Shown: positions 48,835 through 55,734, numbered from the stretch's first letter. The stretch: 55,734 nucleotides of DNA from Candidatus Omnitrophota bacterium (GCA_026387315.1 JAPLLY010000033.1:1-55734), one strand, 5' to 3'. Made by a program: numbers and translations. Notes: generated by a model from the letters alone, not told the origin.

Positions 48835-49805
48835 CTTAAGCATTGATTAAAATTAAATCTTTCTCCTACGACACCCGTACCCGCAAAAATGTCACAGAAG
48901 GAATTAAATCCATTACATTTCTCATTAACAATATCCTCAATAAAGCCTAATAGTTTATATTTATTGCCTAAAAATCTTCTATTTTGAATATCGAAATATC
49001 CAGCAGTTTCTCTCGCCCTTTGAGAAAAATAAACCTTACGGCTTTTTTTGGTTATTTGAGTGTATACGGGAGAAGTGGTTTCAAAAACATCAAACAGTGA
49101 ATATTGAATACCATCAGATAGATACAGTTTACTATCTTGACTGAGGAATTTTTCAAAAAAGCTAAACTCTCCTTGTTCAGCGATAATAATAAAATCTACA
49201 ATATTAATTCCCATTATTTTCCCAGCCTCAATAATCCTATTCACAATCTCCTTATCGTTTTCGCTTGGGGCGGGATTACCAGAAGGGTGATTATGAACTA
49301 AAACAACTCCGGCGGCTCTCAGCTCTACAGCTAAACCGAAGATTTCTCGTGGATGGACAAGACTCTTATCAAGTATTCCTATAGAAATAATCTCTTTTTT
49401 TAAAAGCACATTTCTTGCATTCAAATAAAAACAAACTAAATATTCCTTTTTTTTATCTACCAAATCCAAACTTAGTGAAATAACATTCTGTGCGGAAGTA
49501 ATGACATTTTCCTTTGGGACCGAATCCAAATAAAACCTTTTTACCAGTTCTAAAGCAGAAATAATTTGTAAGGCTTTTGCCTGACCAATTCCTTTAATTT
49601 CAAGAAGATCGTTAACAGTTAAATCTAAAAATTTCGCACCAAACTTTCTAATAATTTGCCCTGCTAATTCTTTAACATTCTTTCCTTTTATTCCGCTACC
49701 AAGCAAAATAGCTAAAAGTTCACTCCTGGAAAGCGAATCCGATCCTTTTTTAAGGAATTTTTCTCGCGGTCTATCGGCTTTTGGAATATCTTTAATTCTA
49801 GGCAT
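48831..49805 (-). CDS. radC: RadC/JAB family protein fused to the start of a D12 adenine methyltransferase
   Basis: 324 aa. Residues 1 to about 225 are a RadC-type protein: helix-hairpin-helix region (IKGIGQAKALQIISALEL) then the JAMM-like VLVHNHPSGNPAPSENDKEI. From about 255 the sequence changes to the beginning of a D12-class methyltransferase: RRFLGNKYKLLGFIEDIV and the SAM-binding FCDIFAGTGVVGERFN. It stops there, before any DPPY motif. So the tail is a methyltransferase remnant read as one protein with RadC. The role of RadC itself is unclear despite its name. Confidence 0.82.
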   Translation of the reverse strand: MPRIKDIPKADRPREKFLKKGSDSLSRSELLAILLGSGIKGKNVKELAGQIIRKFGAKFLDLTVNDLLEIKGIGQAKALQIISALELVKRFYLDSVPKENVITSAQNVISLSLDLVDKKKEYLVCFYLNARNVLLKKEIISIGILDKSLVHPREIFGLAVELRAAGVVLVHNHPSGNPAPSENDKEIVNRIIEAGKIMGINIVDFIIIAEQGEFSFFEKFLSQDSKLYLSDGIQYSLFDVFETTSPVYTQITKKSRKVYFSQRARETAGYFDIQNRRFLGNKYKLLGFIEDIVNEKCNGFNSFCDIFAGTGVVGERFNFNQCLR

Positions 49806-49890
49806 AACTTTTTAGCAAATAAAAAAACCTCCGCCCTATATGAGCGAAGGTTTGAGTTATTTTAACGTGGCAGCTTCCCCCTTCAAACAT
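49798..49890 (-). CDS. Putative 30-residue leader peptide overlapping a terminator and the radC start
   Basis: Frame MFEGGSCHVKITQTFAHIGR and ten more residues, stop overlapping the radC ATG. AGGTG lies just upstream as Shine-Dalgarno, 17 bases from the inferred transcript start. Its codons run straight through the terminator hairpin. No family match is known; coding is inferred from layout. Confidence 0.4.
   Translation of the reverse strand: MFEGGSCHVKITQTFAHIGRRFFYLLKSYA
49821..49853 (-). terminator. Rho-independent terminator/attenuator in the radC leader
   Basis: Minus-strand stem AAACCTTCGCTC/GGGCGGAGGTTT, 12 pairs with two G-U, loop ATATA, followed by T7. It lies between the radC promoter and start codon, so it would have to be passed for radC expression. 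Confidence 0.8.
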
Positions 49891-49913
49891 ACCACACCTA
49901 ATTTTTATTTCTA

Positions 49914-49941
49914 ATATTATCATAATCTCACGTTTAGTCAA
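49914..49941 (-). promoter_or_regulatory. Sigma70-type promoter for radC
   Basis: -35 TTGACT (49936-49941), 16-base spacer, -10 TAATAT (49914-49919). About 100 bases upstream of the radC ATG, leaving a leader that contains the peptide and terminator. Confidence 0.65.
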
Positions 49942-50200
49942 TAATTATTCTTCCAAAAAATGAGCTGGCTCTTTTTTAAGCACTTTTACAATCTTCAGAA
50001 ATGTATCAATGAAAAGCAACAAATTACTTTCTTGTTATCGCTTCTATTAACAAGATAAAAATCTGTGTGCATTTCGTACCTACCATAAACAAAAACTTGG
50101 CTTAAAACCATAGACCGGTTCTATTTATCACTACTCCATCATTTTTAAATATCCGAAGCGCACCCTAGAACGTCTTGGTATTTTTGGTATTTTAAAGTCA

Positions 50201-50236
50201 GCTATAGTTTACTCCCCTTCATTTACTTTTACAATC
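50201..50236. repeat. 36-bp direct repeat, downstream copy
   Basis: GCTATAGTTTACTCCCC and on to CTTTTACAATC. It matches 51356-51391 at 33 of 36 positions; the two copies bracket the RhuM-Fic gene. Confidence 0.85.
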
Positions 50237-50273
50237 TCCCCTCCCCTAGCCCCTCCCACAAGGGGGAGGGGGA
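50237..50273. repeat. CCCCTCCC-ACAAG-GGGGAGGGG palindrome
   Basis: Strong inverted repeat right at the RhuM-Fic stop codon. Family members are at 52508-52622 (three degenerate tandem units) and 54459-54495. Confidence 0.85.
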
Positions 50274-50274
50274 T

Positions 50275-51273
50275 TTAATTATTCTTATTTATCAAATTCA
50301 CAACCAGGGTAACGATGACATCTCGCTCAGCGGGCTTGCTTTCAGCAATCATTAAAGTCAAGGCGACTAGCGCATTGTCAGCAATACGCTTTGAGCCATC
50401 ATCCTTATACAAGATACAATTTTTATCTAAAAACCACAGAAAGATTGAAGCCGCGATCCGCTTATTGCCATCAACAAACGAATGGTTTTTGACAATAAAA
50501 TAAAGGAGGTTTGCCGCTTTCTCCTCAATGCTGGGATACAAATCCCTTCCGCCGAATGTCTGATAAATTGAAGAAATCGAGCTTTCAAATGATTTATCGC
50601 GCTTGGCGCCGAAAAGATCAGAGCCGCCGAATTTTTCTTTTAGCTTTTCCACTACCTTCAACGCGGCTGTATAGCTTAATATAAACTTCTCCTCTTTAGA
50701 GGTATGCGACACTTTGAGCCGCTGGTAATCATAATCATCCAAGAGACCGAGGGCGTAATTATAATCACTAATAACTTCAAGCAATCCCATTGCCTCTTTA
50801 TATTCAAGTTGTTTACGGTCCTTCATGCTAGCGATAAGTGCAATTGCTCGCTGTAATGTCTGAAGTTTTAAGGCCTGCTCCTTTAGCTGTCTCTCATTTA
50901 GCGTGTAACCATCGATTAGATGCCGCCTTAGAACATTGGTAGCCCAGATGCGAAACTGGGTAGCGCAAGTAGAATTAACCCTATAGCCAAGCGAAATTAT
51001 TACATCAAGGTTATAAAATTTTACTGGTTTATCTGAAAAAGCAATGTGCAAAAAATGCACATTGCTTTTTTCGTCCAACTCATCAGAACGGAAGATATTA
51101 CCCAAGTGTTTGGTAATAACACTCCGCTCTGTTTTAAAAAGTTTTGCTATTTGCTCTTGTGACAACCAAACAGTCTCCTGTTCCAGCTTAACCTCTAGTT
51201 GGATTTTCTTGTCTTTAGTCCGGTAAATGACAATTTCGCCCTTTGAAGGTATTTCAATAATCTTATTTTTCAT
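50275..51273 (-). CDS. RhuM-family protein with C-terminal Fic/Doc domain
   Basis: 332 aa. The RhuM N-terminal region (EIVIYRTKDKKIQLEVKLEQETVWLSQEQIAKLF in pieces; SVITKHLGNIF) resembles phage-type DNA-binding regulators. After a helical linker the C-terminal Fic/Doc domain has the catalytic HSFVDGNKRIAASIF (HxFxDGNKR). Fic proteins attach AMP or phosphate to target proteins. There is no clear antitoxin gene beside it and no (S/T)xxxE(G/N) inhibitory helix that I can identify. The flanking 36-bp direct repeats suggest it arrived as a unit. Confidence 0.88.
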   Translation of the reverse strand: MKNKIIEIPSKGEIVIYRTKDKKIQLEVKLEQETVWLSQEQIAKLFKTERSVITKHLGNIFRSDELDEKSNVHFLHIAFSDKPVKFYNLDVIISLGYRVNSTCATQFRIWATNVLRRHLIDGYTLNERQLKEQALKLQTLQRAIALIASMKDRKQLEYKEAMGLLEVISDYNYALGLLDDYDYQRLKVSHTSKEEKFILSYTAALKVVEKLKEKFGGSDLFGAKRDKSFESSISSIYQTFGGRDLYPSIEEKAANLLYFIVKNHSFVDGNKRIAASIFLWFLDKNCILYKDDGSKRIADNALVALTLMIAESKPAERDVIVTLVVNLINKNN

Positions 51274-51303
51274 AGATTAATCTTTATCCTGTTCAGCACT
51301 GAT

Positions 51304-51338
51304 AAGGTGACAGTCACGAAAAGCGTGACAGTCACCTT
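51304..51338. repeat. AAGGTGACAGTCAC/GTGACAGTCACCTT palindrome
   Basis: Two inverted arms around GAAAAGC. A shorter relative, AAGGTGA-CAG-TCACCTT, is at 18761-18777. Confidence 0.75.
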
Positions 51339-51355
51339 TCCCTATTTGTATTTAT

Positions 51356-51391
51356 GCTATAGTTTACCCCTCTTCATCTACTTTTACAATC
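51356..51391. repeat. 36-bp direct repeat, upstream copy
   Basis: GCTATAGTTTACCCCTC and on to CTTTTACAATC; partner of 50201-50236. Confidence 0.85.
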
Positions 51392-51405
51392 AAAAATCTA
51401 TGTAA

Positions 51406-51446
51406 GGGCGAGATTGCTTCGCCCCTGCGGGGGCTCGCAATGACAC
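51406..51446. repeat. Truncated GTGTCATTGCGAG-family palindrome
   Basis: GGGCGAGATTGCTTCGCCC followed by CTGCGGGGGCTCGCAATGACAC (in pieces); only the right-hand half of the family is present. Confidence 0.75.
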
Positions 51447-51518
51447 GCGTTTTGTTATTGCGGCACAGTCTAAAATGACACGGAGTTGAAGGCGCGGGAT
51501 TTTGCGGCTCTACATTAT

Positions 51519-51546
51519 AAAAAAAATCCCGCCTTATCAGCGGGAT
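51519..51546 (-). terminator. Rho-independent terminator after rplM-rpsI
   Basis: Minus-strand stem ATCCCGC/GCGGGAT, loop TGATAAG, then T8. It lies about 50 bases after the rpsI stop. Confidence 0.85.
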
Positions 51547-51595
51547 ATATTTTTCTTCCTACCTGCTAACTCCTACCTACTAACTACTGCATCCT

Positions 51596-51991
51596 TTACC
51601 TCTTGGTCCACTGGAAGCGTTTACGGGCGCCTTTTAAGCCGTATTTCTTGCGCTCCTTCATCCGCGAATCTCGGGTTAAATAGCCGTGCTTACGAAAAAT
51701 ATCCTTAAAATTTTCATCCGCGATTAACAGGGCCCGGGAAATACCTAAACGCAAAGCGCCGGCTTGGCCGGTCATTCCGCCGCCAGTAAGCTTAGCAACG
51801 ATGTTAAATTTACCCGCGGTTTCAGTAAGCGCCAAAGGCTGTAAAACAATAATCCGGTCAGTTTCACGCAAGAAATATTTCTCAAAGGGGCGGCCATTAA
51901 TTACAATCTGCCCATTGCCCGCTTCCAGGCGCACACTAGCTGTTGATTCCTTACGCCTGCCTAGCGCTGCATATTTAGTCAACTCACCCAT
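51596..51991 (-). CDS. rpsI: Small ribosomal subunit protein S9
   Basis: 131 aa. [30 protein letters not shown] (in pieces), the [20 protein letters not shown] signature, and the basic tail ending KRFQWTKR that reaches the ribosomal P site. The end normally reads QFSKR; here QWTKR. It follows rplM with no gap, the standard operon. Confidence 0.98.
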   Translation of the reverse strand: MGELTKYAALGRRKESTASVRLEAGNGQIVINGRPFEKYFLRETDRIIVLQPLALTETAGKFNIVAKLTGGGMTGQAGALRLGISRALLIADENFKDIFRKHGYLTRDSRMKERKKYGLKGARKRFQWTKR

Positions 51992-52429
51992 TTAACTCTT
52001 AACCTCCAAAACAATCGGCTTGACACCGGTCAGTTCATGCTTATCATCAGCATAAACCCTTAATTTTTTAATTAAATCCCTGCCTAATGGGCCAATGGGA
52101 AGCATTCTCTGCACCGCTAAATGTATAACCGTAGCCGGCTTTTTCGCTAAAAGCGCTTCCAATTTTATCTCACGCAATCCTCCGGGGTAACCGGAGTATC
52201 GGCGATAAACCTTTTGTTTAAGCTTGCGGCCGGTAACTTTAATTTGCCGGGCATTAATTACAATCACCCCGTCCCCGGTATCCAGATGGGGAGTAAATAT
52301 GGGCTTATGTTTGCCTCTTAAAATAGCGGCAATTTTAGCCGCCAACCTTCCGAGTATCTGCCCCTTGGCGTCAACAATATACCACTTCCTTTTGATGTCC
52401 TCTGGTTTAGCTGTATAGGTCCTTTTCAT
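51992..52429 (-). CDS. rplM: Large ribosomal subunit protein L13
   Basis: 145 aa. KWYIVDAKGQILGRLAAKIA, then RGKHKPIFTPHLDTGDGVIVINA and AVQRMLPIGPLGRDLIKKLRVY (in pieces) are diagnostic. Binds 23S rRNA early in assembly. The promoter's -10 box ends only about ten bases before the ATG and no Shine-Dalgarno is visible, so the message may be leaderless or nearly so. Confidence 0.98.
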   Translation of the reverse strand: MKRTYTAKPEDIKRKWYIVDAKGQILGRLAAKIAAILRGKHKPIFTPHLDTGDGVIVINARQIKVTGRKLKQKVYRRYSGYPGGLREIKLEALLAKKPATVIHLAVQRMLPIGPLGRDLIKKLRVYADDKHELTGVKPIVLEVKS

Positions 52430-52438
52430 AGAAAGATT

Positions 52439-52466
52439 AGTATACCAGAATAATAAATAAAGTCAA
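52439..52466 (-). promoter_or_regulatory. Extended -10 promoter for rplM-rpsI
   Basis: -35 TTGACT (52461-52466), 16-base spacer, TGG before -10 TATACT (52439-52444). Predicted transcript start is about three bases from the rplM ATG (52429). Confidence 0.75.
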
Positions 52467-52507
52467 ACTATTTTATCAATATTTATGGGAATGATACCAT
52501 AGATTGT

Positions 52508-52622
52508 TACCCCCCTCCCTAACCCTCCCCACAAGGGGGAGGGAATATGTGTTGATGTTAGCATCCCCACAAGGGGGAGGGAATATGTGTTGCTGCTAGC
52601 CATCCCACAAGAGGAAGGGAAT
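52508..52622. repeat. CCCTCCCC-ACAAG-GGGGAGGG palindrome with tandem right halves
   Basis: One palindrome is followed by two further copies of CACAAGGGGGAGGGAATATGTGTTG-type units about 40-50 bases apart, the last degenerate (CACAAGAGGAAGGGAATATGT). It lies between truA and rplM. Confidence 0.8.
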
Positions 52623-52627
52623 ATGTA

Positions 52628-53383
52628 TCAATACTTAACCTTAACCAAAAATAGGCCTTTTGCGGGAAGAGTTGGACCGGCCAGCTGGCGATTACGGGCT
52701 TTTAAAATATTCTTCATACTGCCTTGAGGAAGTTTTCCTCTGCCTATTTCTAATAGTGTGCCGGCAATGCTTCTAACCATATTATACAAAAAACTATCTG
52801 CCGCGATATCAATATGCAAAAAATCTTTATCTTTACTGATCTTAATCAGTTTAATCGTGCGTAGAGGATTGCGCGGCCGAGTATCCGCGGCTTGAAATGA
52901 CGTAAAATTATGCCTGCCTAAAAGAACCCTGGCTTCCCGGCGCATTAGGCCTACATCTAAATGATGATGGAAAAAATATACGCGGTCTGCCAGAAGAGCG
53001 GAAGAATATTTGCGGTTTAAAACTGTATAACGATAAAGCTTGGATTTCGCGCAGAAACGGCTATTAAAATCCAAGCCAGCATTTTTAATCCGGGTTACCT
53101 TAATATCCTCCGGTAATAAGCAATTTAAAGCCCAGCGTAATTTCTCAAAGGGCATCCGGGATGAACTTTTAAAATTGGCAACCTGGGCAAAAGCATGCAC
53201 CCCTGCATCTGTGCGCCCGGCAACGGTCAACTTTATATCTTCTTGGAGAATTTTTCGGAGGGTTTTTTCGATTATTTCCTGAATCGTCTGACATCTGACT
53301 TCCGTCGTCCGTCGTCCGTTTTGCACCTGCCAACCATGATAACGCGTGCCAGCGTACTCTATGGTAAGTTTAAGATTCCGCAC
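52628..53383 (-). CDS. truA: tRNA pseudouridine(38-40) synthase
   Basis: 251 aa with a GTG start. The catalytic aspartate is in AGRTDAGVHAFAQVANF, preceded by IEYAGTRYHGWQVQ and followed by YRYTVLN and YNMVRSIAGTLLEIGRGK. Modifies U38-40 in the anticodon arm. Between HGWQVQ and the TIQEIIE helix sit about ten extra residues (NGRRTTEVRC) encoded by an ACGGACGACGG tandem (53287-53321). Start overlaps nothing; it follows asd with no gap. Confidence 0.95.
   Translation of the reverse strand: MRNLKLTIEYAGTRYHGWQVQNGRRTTEVRCQTIQEIIEKTLRKILQEDIKLTVAGRTDAGVHAFAQVANFKSSSRMPFEKLRWALNCLLPEDIKVTRIKNAGLDFNSRFCAKSKLYRYTVLNRKYSSALLADRVYFFHHHLDVGLMRREARVLLGRHNFTSFQAADTRPRNPLRTIKLIKISKDKDFLHIDIAADSFLYNMVRSIAGTLLEIGRGKLPQGSMKNILKARNRQLAGPTLPAKGLFLVKVKY
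53287..53321. repeat. CGTCGTCCGTCGTCCG short tandem inside truA
   Basis: TCTGACATCTGACTTCCGTC then GTCCGTCGTCCG, in frame with truA and ahead of its catalytic motif. Confidence 0.75.
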
Positions 53384-54448
53384 CTAGATTCCCGTGGAGT
53401 TTACCCCCGTGAAAACGGGGGCGGGAATGACACCGCTTATCAAACATTCGGCAATTTGGACGGCATTAGTCGCGGCGCCTTTACGTAAATTATCCGCCAC
53501 TACCCACAACCAAAATCCTTGTTTATCAAAAGCATCCTGACGGATTCGGCCGACAAAAACTGCGTCTTGGCCTTCTGAATCTTTAGGCATCGGATAAAGA
53601 TTATTCTTCGGCTCATCAATCAAAACTACACCCGGAGCTTTAGCCAGCAAATTTTTTATCCCGGCAATAGTTATCGGCTTGATTGTTTGAATATAAATAG
53701 ACTCAGAGTGGCCGGTTCTTACCGGAATGCGCACGCAAGTCGCGGAGATTTTAATCTTCGGAGCGTGCATTATCTTATGTGTTTCATTAACTAGCTTCCA
53801 CTCCTCATTCGTGTAATCGCCTTCCACAAAACTTCCGATATGCGGGAAACAATTATAAGCTAACTGCTGCGGCATGGATTTATTTACCGCGCTAACCTGC
53901 AGATTATCAAACCCGCCCTGGGCAATTAAATTAACTTCTTCCTTTAGTTGTTCAACCGCTCCTTTTCCCGCTCCACTGGAAGCCTGCAGAGTGGTAACGA
54001 TAATTTTTTTAATACCTGCCTTTTTATGAATAGGATTTAAGGCTACGACCAACTGAATAGTAGAACAGTTAGGATTAGCAATAATCCCTTTATGCTTTCT
54101 AACATCTTGCGCGTTTACCTCAGGAACTACCAAGGGAACTTTCGGGTCCATACGAAAATCAGCGCCATTATCAATAACCACCGCGCCTCTTTTTACTGCC
54201 TCAGCGGCATAAGTAACGGCAGCCCCTTTTTCTCCTTCTGTTCCGGCAAATAACGCAATATCTATGCCCTTAAAACCATTAGGTGTAATCGGCTCAACGG
54301 AATAAATATCCTCATCAACCTGGATATCGCGAGCGGAACGCGCGAAAACCTTTAAATTATTAATTGGAAATTTACGATGTTTTAAAATCCGCAGCATTTC
54401 TATACCGACTACTCCAACCCCAATTACTGCTACGTTATATTTTTTCAT
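53384..54448 (-). CDS. asd: Aspartate-semialdehyde dehydrogenase with repeat-encoded tail
   Basis: 354 aa. NAD(P)-binding VIGVGVVGIEMLRIL (the usual GATGxVG is changed here), ADFRMDPKVPLVVPEVN, catalytic cysteine in ANPNCSTIQLV, and the histidine in RTGHSESIYI. It makes the substrate for dapA. Relatives end near AVQIAE-L; here about 15 residues (GVIPAPVFTGVNSTGI) follow, encoded by an ATTCCCG/CGGGAAT palindrome (53387-53431) that also supplies the stop. The gene abuts truA. Confidence 0.94.
   Translation of the reverse strand: MKKYNVAVIGVGVVGIEMLRILKHRKFPINNLKVFARSARDIQVDEDIYSVEPITPNGFKGIDIALFAGTEGEKGAAVTYAAEAVKRGAVVIDNGADFRMDPKVPLVVPEVNAQDVRKHKGIIANPNCSTIQLVVALNPIHKKAGIKKIIVTTLQASSGAGKGAVEQLKEEVNLIAQGGFDNLQVSAVNKSMPQQLAYNCFPHIGSFVEGDYTNEEWKLVNETHKIMHAPKIKISATCVRIPVRTGHSESIYIQTIKPITIAGIKNLLAKAPGVVLIDEPKNNLYPMPKDSEGQDAVFVGRIRQDAFDKQGFWLWVVADNLRKGAATNAVQIAECLISGVIPAPVFTGVNSTGI
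53387..53431. repeat. GATTCCCG/CGGGAATGAC palindrome at the asd 3' end
   Basis: Outer GATTCCCG and CGGGAATGAC with inner ACCCCCGT-GAAA-ACGGGGG. It is the same family as 33445-33468. Confidence 0.8.
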
Positions 54449-54458
54449 AGATACTAAC

Positions 54459-54495
54459 CTCCCCCTCCCCTTTCCCCTCCCACAAGGGGAGGGGA
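54459..54495. repeat. CCCCTCCC-ACAAG-GGGGAGGGG palindrome
   Basis: CCTCCCCCTCCCC then CCCCTCCCACAAGGGGAGGGG (in pieces) just upstream of asd; family also at 50237 and 52508. Confidence 0.8.
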
Positions 54496-54515
54496 ATCCG
54501 TGGGAATGACGCTAG

Positions 54516-54607
54516 AATTTATAATATTTAGCGGGTGGCACGGGGATGCTCCGAGCCAAATTTGGCGAGGAGCGCCCCGTGACAGGACCCGCTAAATATT
54601 ATAAATT
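54516..54607 (-). repeat. Structured hairpin with conserved CCTGTC/GCC internal loop, copy 3 (leuB end)
   Basis: Outer stem of 21 pairs (AATTTATAATATTTAGCGGGT with its exact complement), asymmetric loop CCTGTC opposite GCC, inner stem ACGGGG...CCCCGT unlike copies 1 and 2. The leuB stop lies in the outer stem. Confidence 0.85.
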
Positions 54608-55648
54608 CTTAACTACCAGATCCCCAACTTCAGTAGTGGAATATCCCATTTTCCCAGCTGACAGAGATTTTAATTTATTGCTGACCAGACCGATTACTGC
54701 GCCTTCAATAGCCTTAGCTGCTTGGGCTTCTCCTAAACTCTCCAGCATCATCCCTACCGCGCAAATCGCGGCTAGCGGATTGATCACATTTTTACCGGTG
54801 TATTTAGGAGCGCTTCCTCCGATTGGCTCAAACATAGAAACGCCTTGCGGATTAATATTGCCGCCGGCGGCAATACCCATCCCGCCTTGAATCATTGCTC
54901 CTAAATCCGTAATAATATCGCCAAACATATTGTCAGTAACAATCACGTCAAACCATTCCGGATTTTTTACAAACCACATCGTCGCAGCATCGACATGCGC
55001 GTAATCCGTGGTAACATCCGGATACTCGAGCGCGACTTCATTGAATGTCCGCTGCCAAAGATCCCAGGCAAAGGTTAAAACATTAGTTTTACCGCAAAGG
55101 GTGAGCTTCTTTCTCTTATTGCGTTTACGCGTATATTCGAAAGCATAGCGGATACAACGCTGGACCCCTTTTCGCGTATTATAAGAAATCTGAATAGCCA
55201 CCTCATCCTTAGTTGCCTTATCCTTGAATTCACCCATACCTTTATATAGGCCTTCAGAATTCTCGCGCACTACTACAAAATCAATATCTTCGGGCCGCTT
55301 ATCTTTTAAAGGGCAAAATTTAGAATTATACAGTTTGACCGGACGTAAATTAATATACTGATCCAAAGCAAACCTTAATTTTAACAATACCCCGGTTTCA
55401 ATAATACCCGGCTTAACCTCAGGATCCCCTACTGCCCCCAGATAAATCGCGGAATATTTCTTTAACTCCAGCACATCCTGGTCATCTACGAGCTTGCCCG
55501 TCTTTAAATACCTTTGGCCGCTAAAATCAAAACTCTTGGTTTCATATTGAAAATTAAATTTCTTGCTGGCTGCGACAAGAACTTTCAAGCCTTCATTAAC
55601 TACCTCAGGACCGGTGCCATCACCGGGAATTACTGCAATTTTGTACAT
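54599..55648 (-). CDS. leuB: 3-isopropylmalate dehydrogenase
   Basis: 349 aa, beta-decarboxylating dehydrogenase. [13 protein letters not shown] at the N-terminus, [25 protein letters not shown], the catalytic aspartate region [16 protein letters not shown], and [21 protein letters not shown]. It oxidises 3-isopropylmalate in leucine synthesis. LeuB is preferred to isocitrate dehydrogenase from the neighbouring asd order and the RxxxRPVKLY segment, but other family members cannot be excluded. Confidence 0.88.
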   Translation of the reverse strand: MYKIAVIPGDGTGPEVVNEGLKVLVAASKKFNFQYETKSFDFSGQRYLKTGKLVDDQDVLELKKYSAIYLGAVGDPEVKPGIIETGVLLKLRFALDQYINLRPVKLYNSKFCPLKDKRPEDIDFVVVRENSEGLYKGMGEFKDKATKDEVAIQISYNTRKGVQRCIRYAFEYTRKRNKRKKLTLCGKTNVLTFAWDLWQRTFNEVALEYPDVTTDYAHVDAATMWFVKNPEWFDVIVTDNMFGDIITDLGAMIQGGMGIAAGGNINPQGVSMFEPIGGSAPKYTGKNVINPLAAICAVGMMLESLGEAQAAKAIEGAVIGLVSNKLKSLSAGKMGYSTTEVGDLVVKNL

Positions 55649-55683
55649 TTTTCTAACTCCCTATTTGATCTGATTAGAATCAT

Positions 55684-55729
55684 GGGAACGTTTCTATTTT
55701 AAAAAAATTAAAAAAATAGAAACGTTCCC
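55684..55729. repeat. GGGAACGTTTCTATTTT hairpin, variant of the GGGGACGG family
   Basis: Arms GGGAACGTTTCTATTTT and AAAATAGAAACGTTCCC. It differs from the main family at the same positions on both arms, so the hairpin is kept. Upstream of leuB. Confidence 0.85.
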
Positions 55730-55734
55730 TTATT

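Larger units (their letters stand above)
49942..50274. other. Intergenic region between the radC promoter and the RhuM-Fic gene
   Basis: AT-rich with no coding potential seen. It contains one copy of a 36-bp direct repeat (50201-50236) and a CCCCTCCC-ACAAG-GGGGAGGGG palindrome (50237-50273) abutting the RhuM-Fic stop. Confidence 0.6.
51274..51595. other. Intergenic region between rpsI and the RhuM-Fic gene
   Basis: Holds a GGTGACAGTCAC/GTGACAGTCACC palindrome (51304-51338), one copy of the 36-bp direct repeat (51356-51391), a truncated GTGTCATTGCGAG palindrome (51406-51446) and the rpsI terminator (51519-51546). No gene is seen. Confidence 0.7.

Overview
The window is one 55.7 kb stretch in which every gene I can support lies on the minus strand, so transcription runs from high to low coordinates throughout. 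The mix suggests an uncultivated Gram-negative bacterium. It has a secretin-based type IV pilus or type II secretion-like system, a DapL-type diaminopimelate pathway, and a very high load of small palindromic repeats between and inside genes. My impression is Candidatus Omnitrophota (PVC group) or a relative. That rests on remembered similarity of the repeats and gene neighbourhoods, not on a search.

Layout, right to left (direction of transcription). 55.6-51.6 kb: leuB, asd, truA, rplM, rpsI. 51.3-40.7 kb: an accessory island with a RhuM-Fic protein flanked by 36-bp direct repeats, a RadC/D12-methyltransferase chimera behind an attenuator-like leader, a DinD/BRO-like protein, a restriction-modification set with a phospholipase-D-type nuclease, an AlbA_2 (Schlafen-type) gene with an unknown partner, a DUF1353-like protein, an ORF6N-PLD fusion, and a group II intron that interrupts a decayed secreted phospholipase-D-like gene. 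40.5-24.5 kb: a long biosynthetic series starting at a strong sigma70-type promoter: argC-J-B-D-F-G-H, lysA, dapF-A-B-L, folK, panC and an aspartate-dehydrogenase gene. Together these give arginine from glutamate, lysine/meso-DAP from aspartate semialdehyde, and parts of folate, pantothenate and NAD synthesis. 24.3-18.8 kb: a small duplicated-motif protein, uvrA and a large TPR protein. 18.6-8.1 kb: type IV pilus/T2S genes (helix-turn-helix gene, fused pilM-pilN, pilO, pilP-like, secretin, pilB, pilC, several prepilins). 7.9-0 kb: tRNA-Ala(CGC), a fused MEMO-AMMECR1 protein, rsmE, mtaB, a thioesterase, a nitroreductase, a membrane protein, a polyprenol-phosphate glycosyltransferase and an ABC exporter.

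The most unusual property is the repeats. At least a dozen palindromic or short-tandem families occur, and no transposase is present to mobilise them. Many copies lie inside conserved genes without breaking the frame (dapF, argD, uvrA, the MEMO protein, mtaB, truA, lysA) or supply C-terminal tails (asd, the MEMO-AMMECR1 fusion, a small membrane protein). One family (three copies, right after argF, argG and leuB) keeps an asymmetric internal loop while both flanking stems change in a compensatory way. Another arrangement places an anti-Shine-Dalgarno copy at the stop codon of one gene and the Shine-Dalgarno copy before the next gene (argD-argF, folK-panC, weaker argC-argJ), as expected for hairpin-gated translational coupling.
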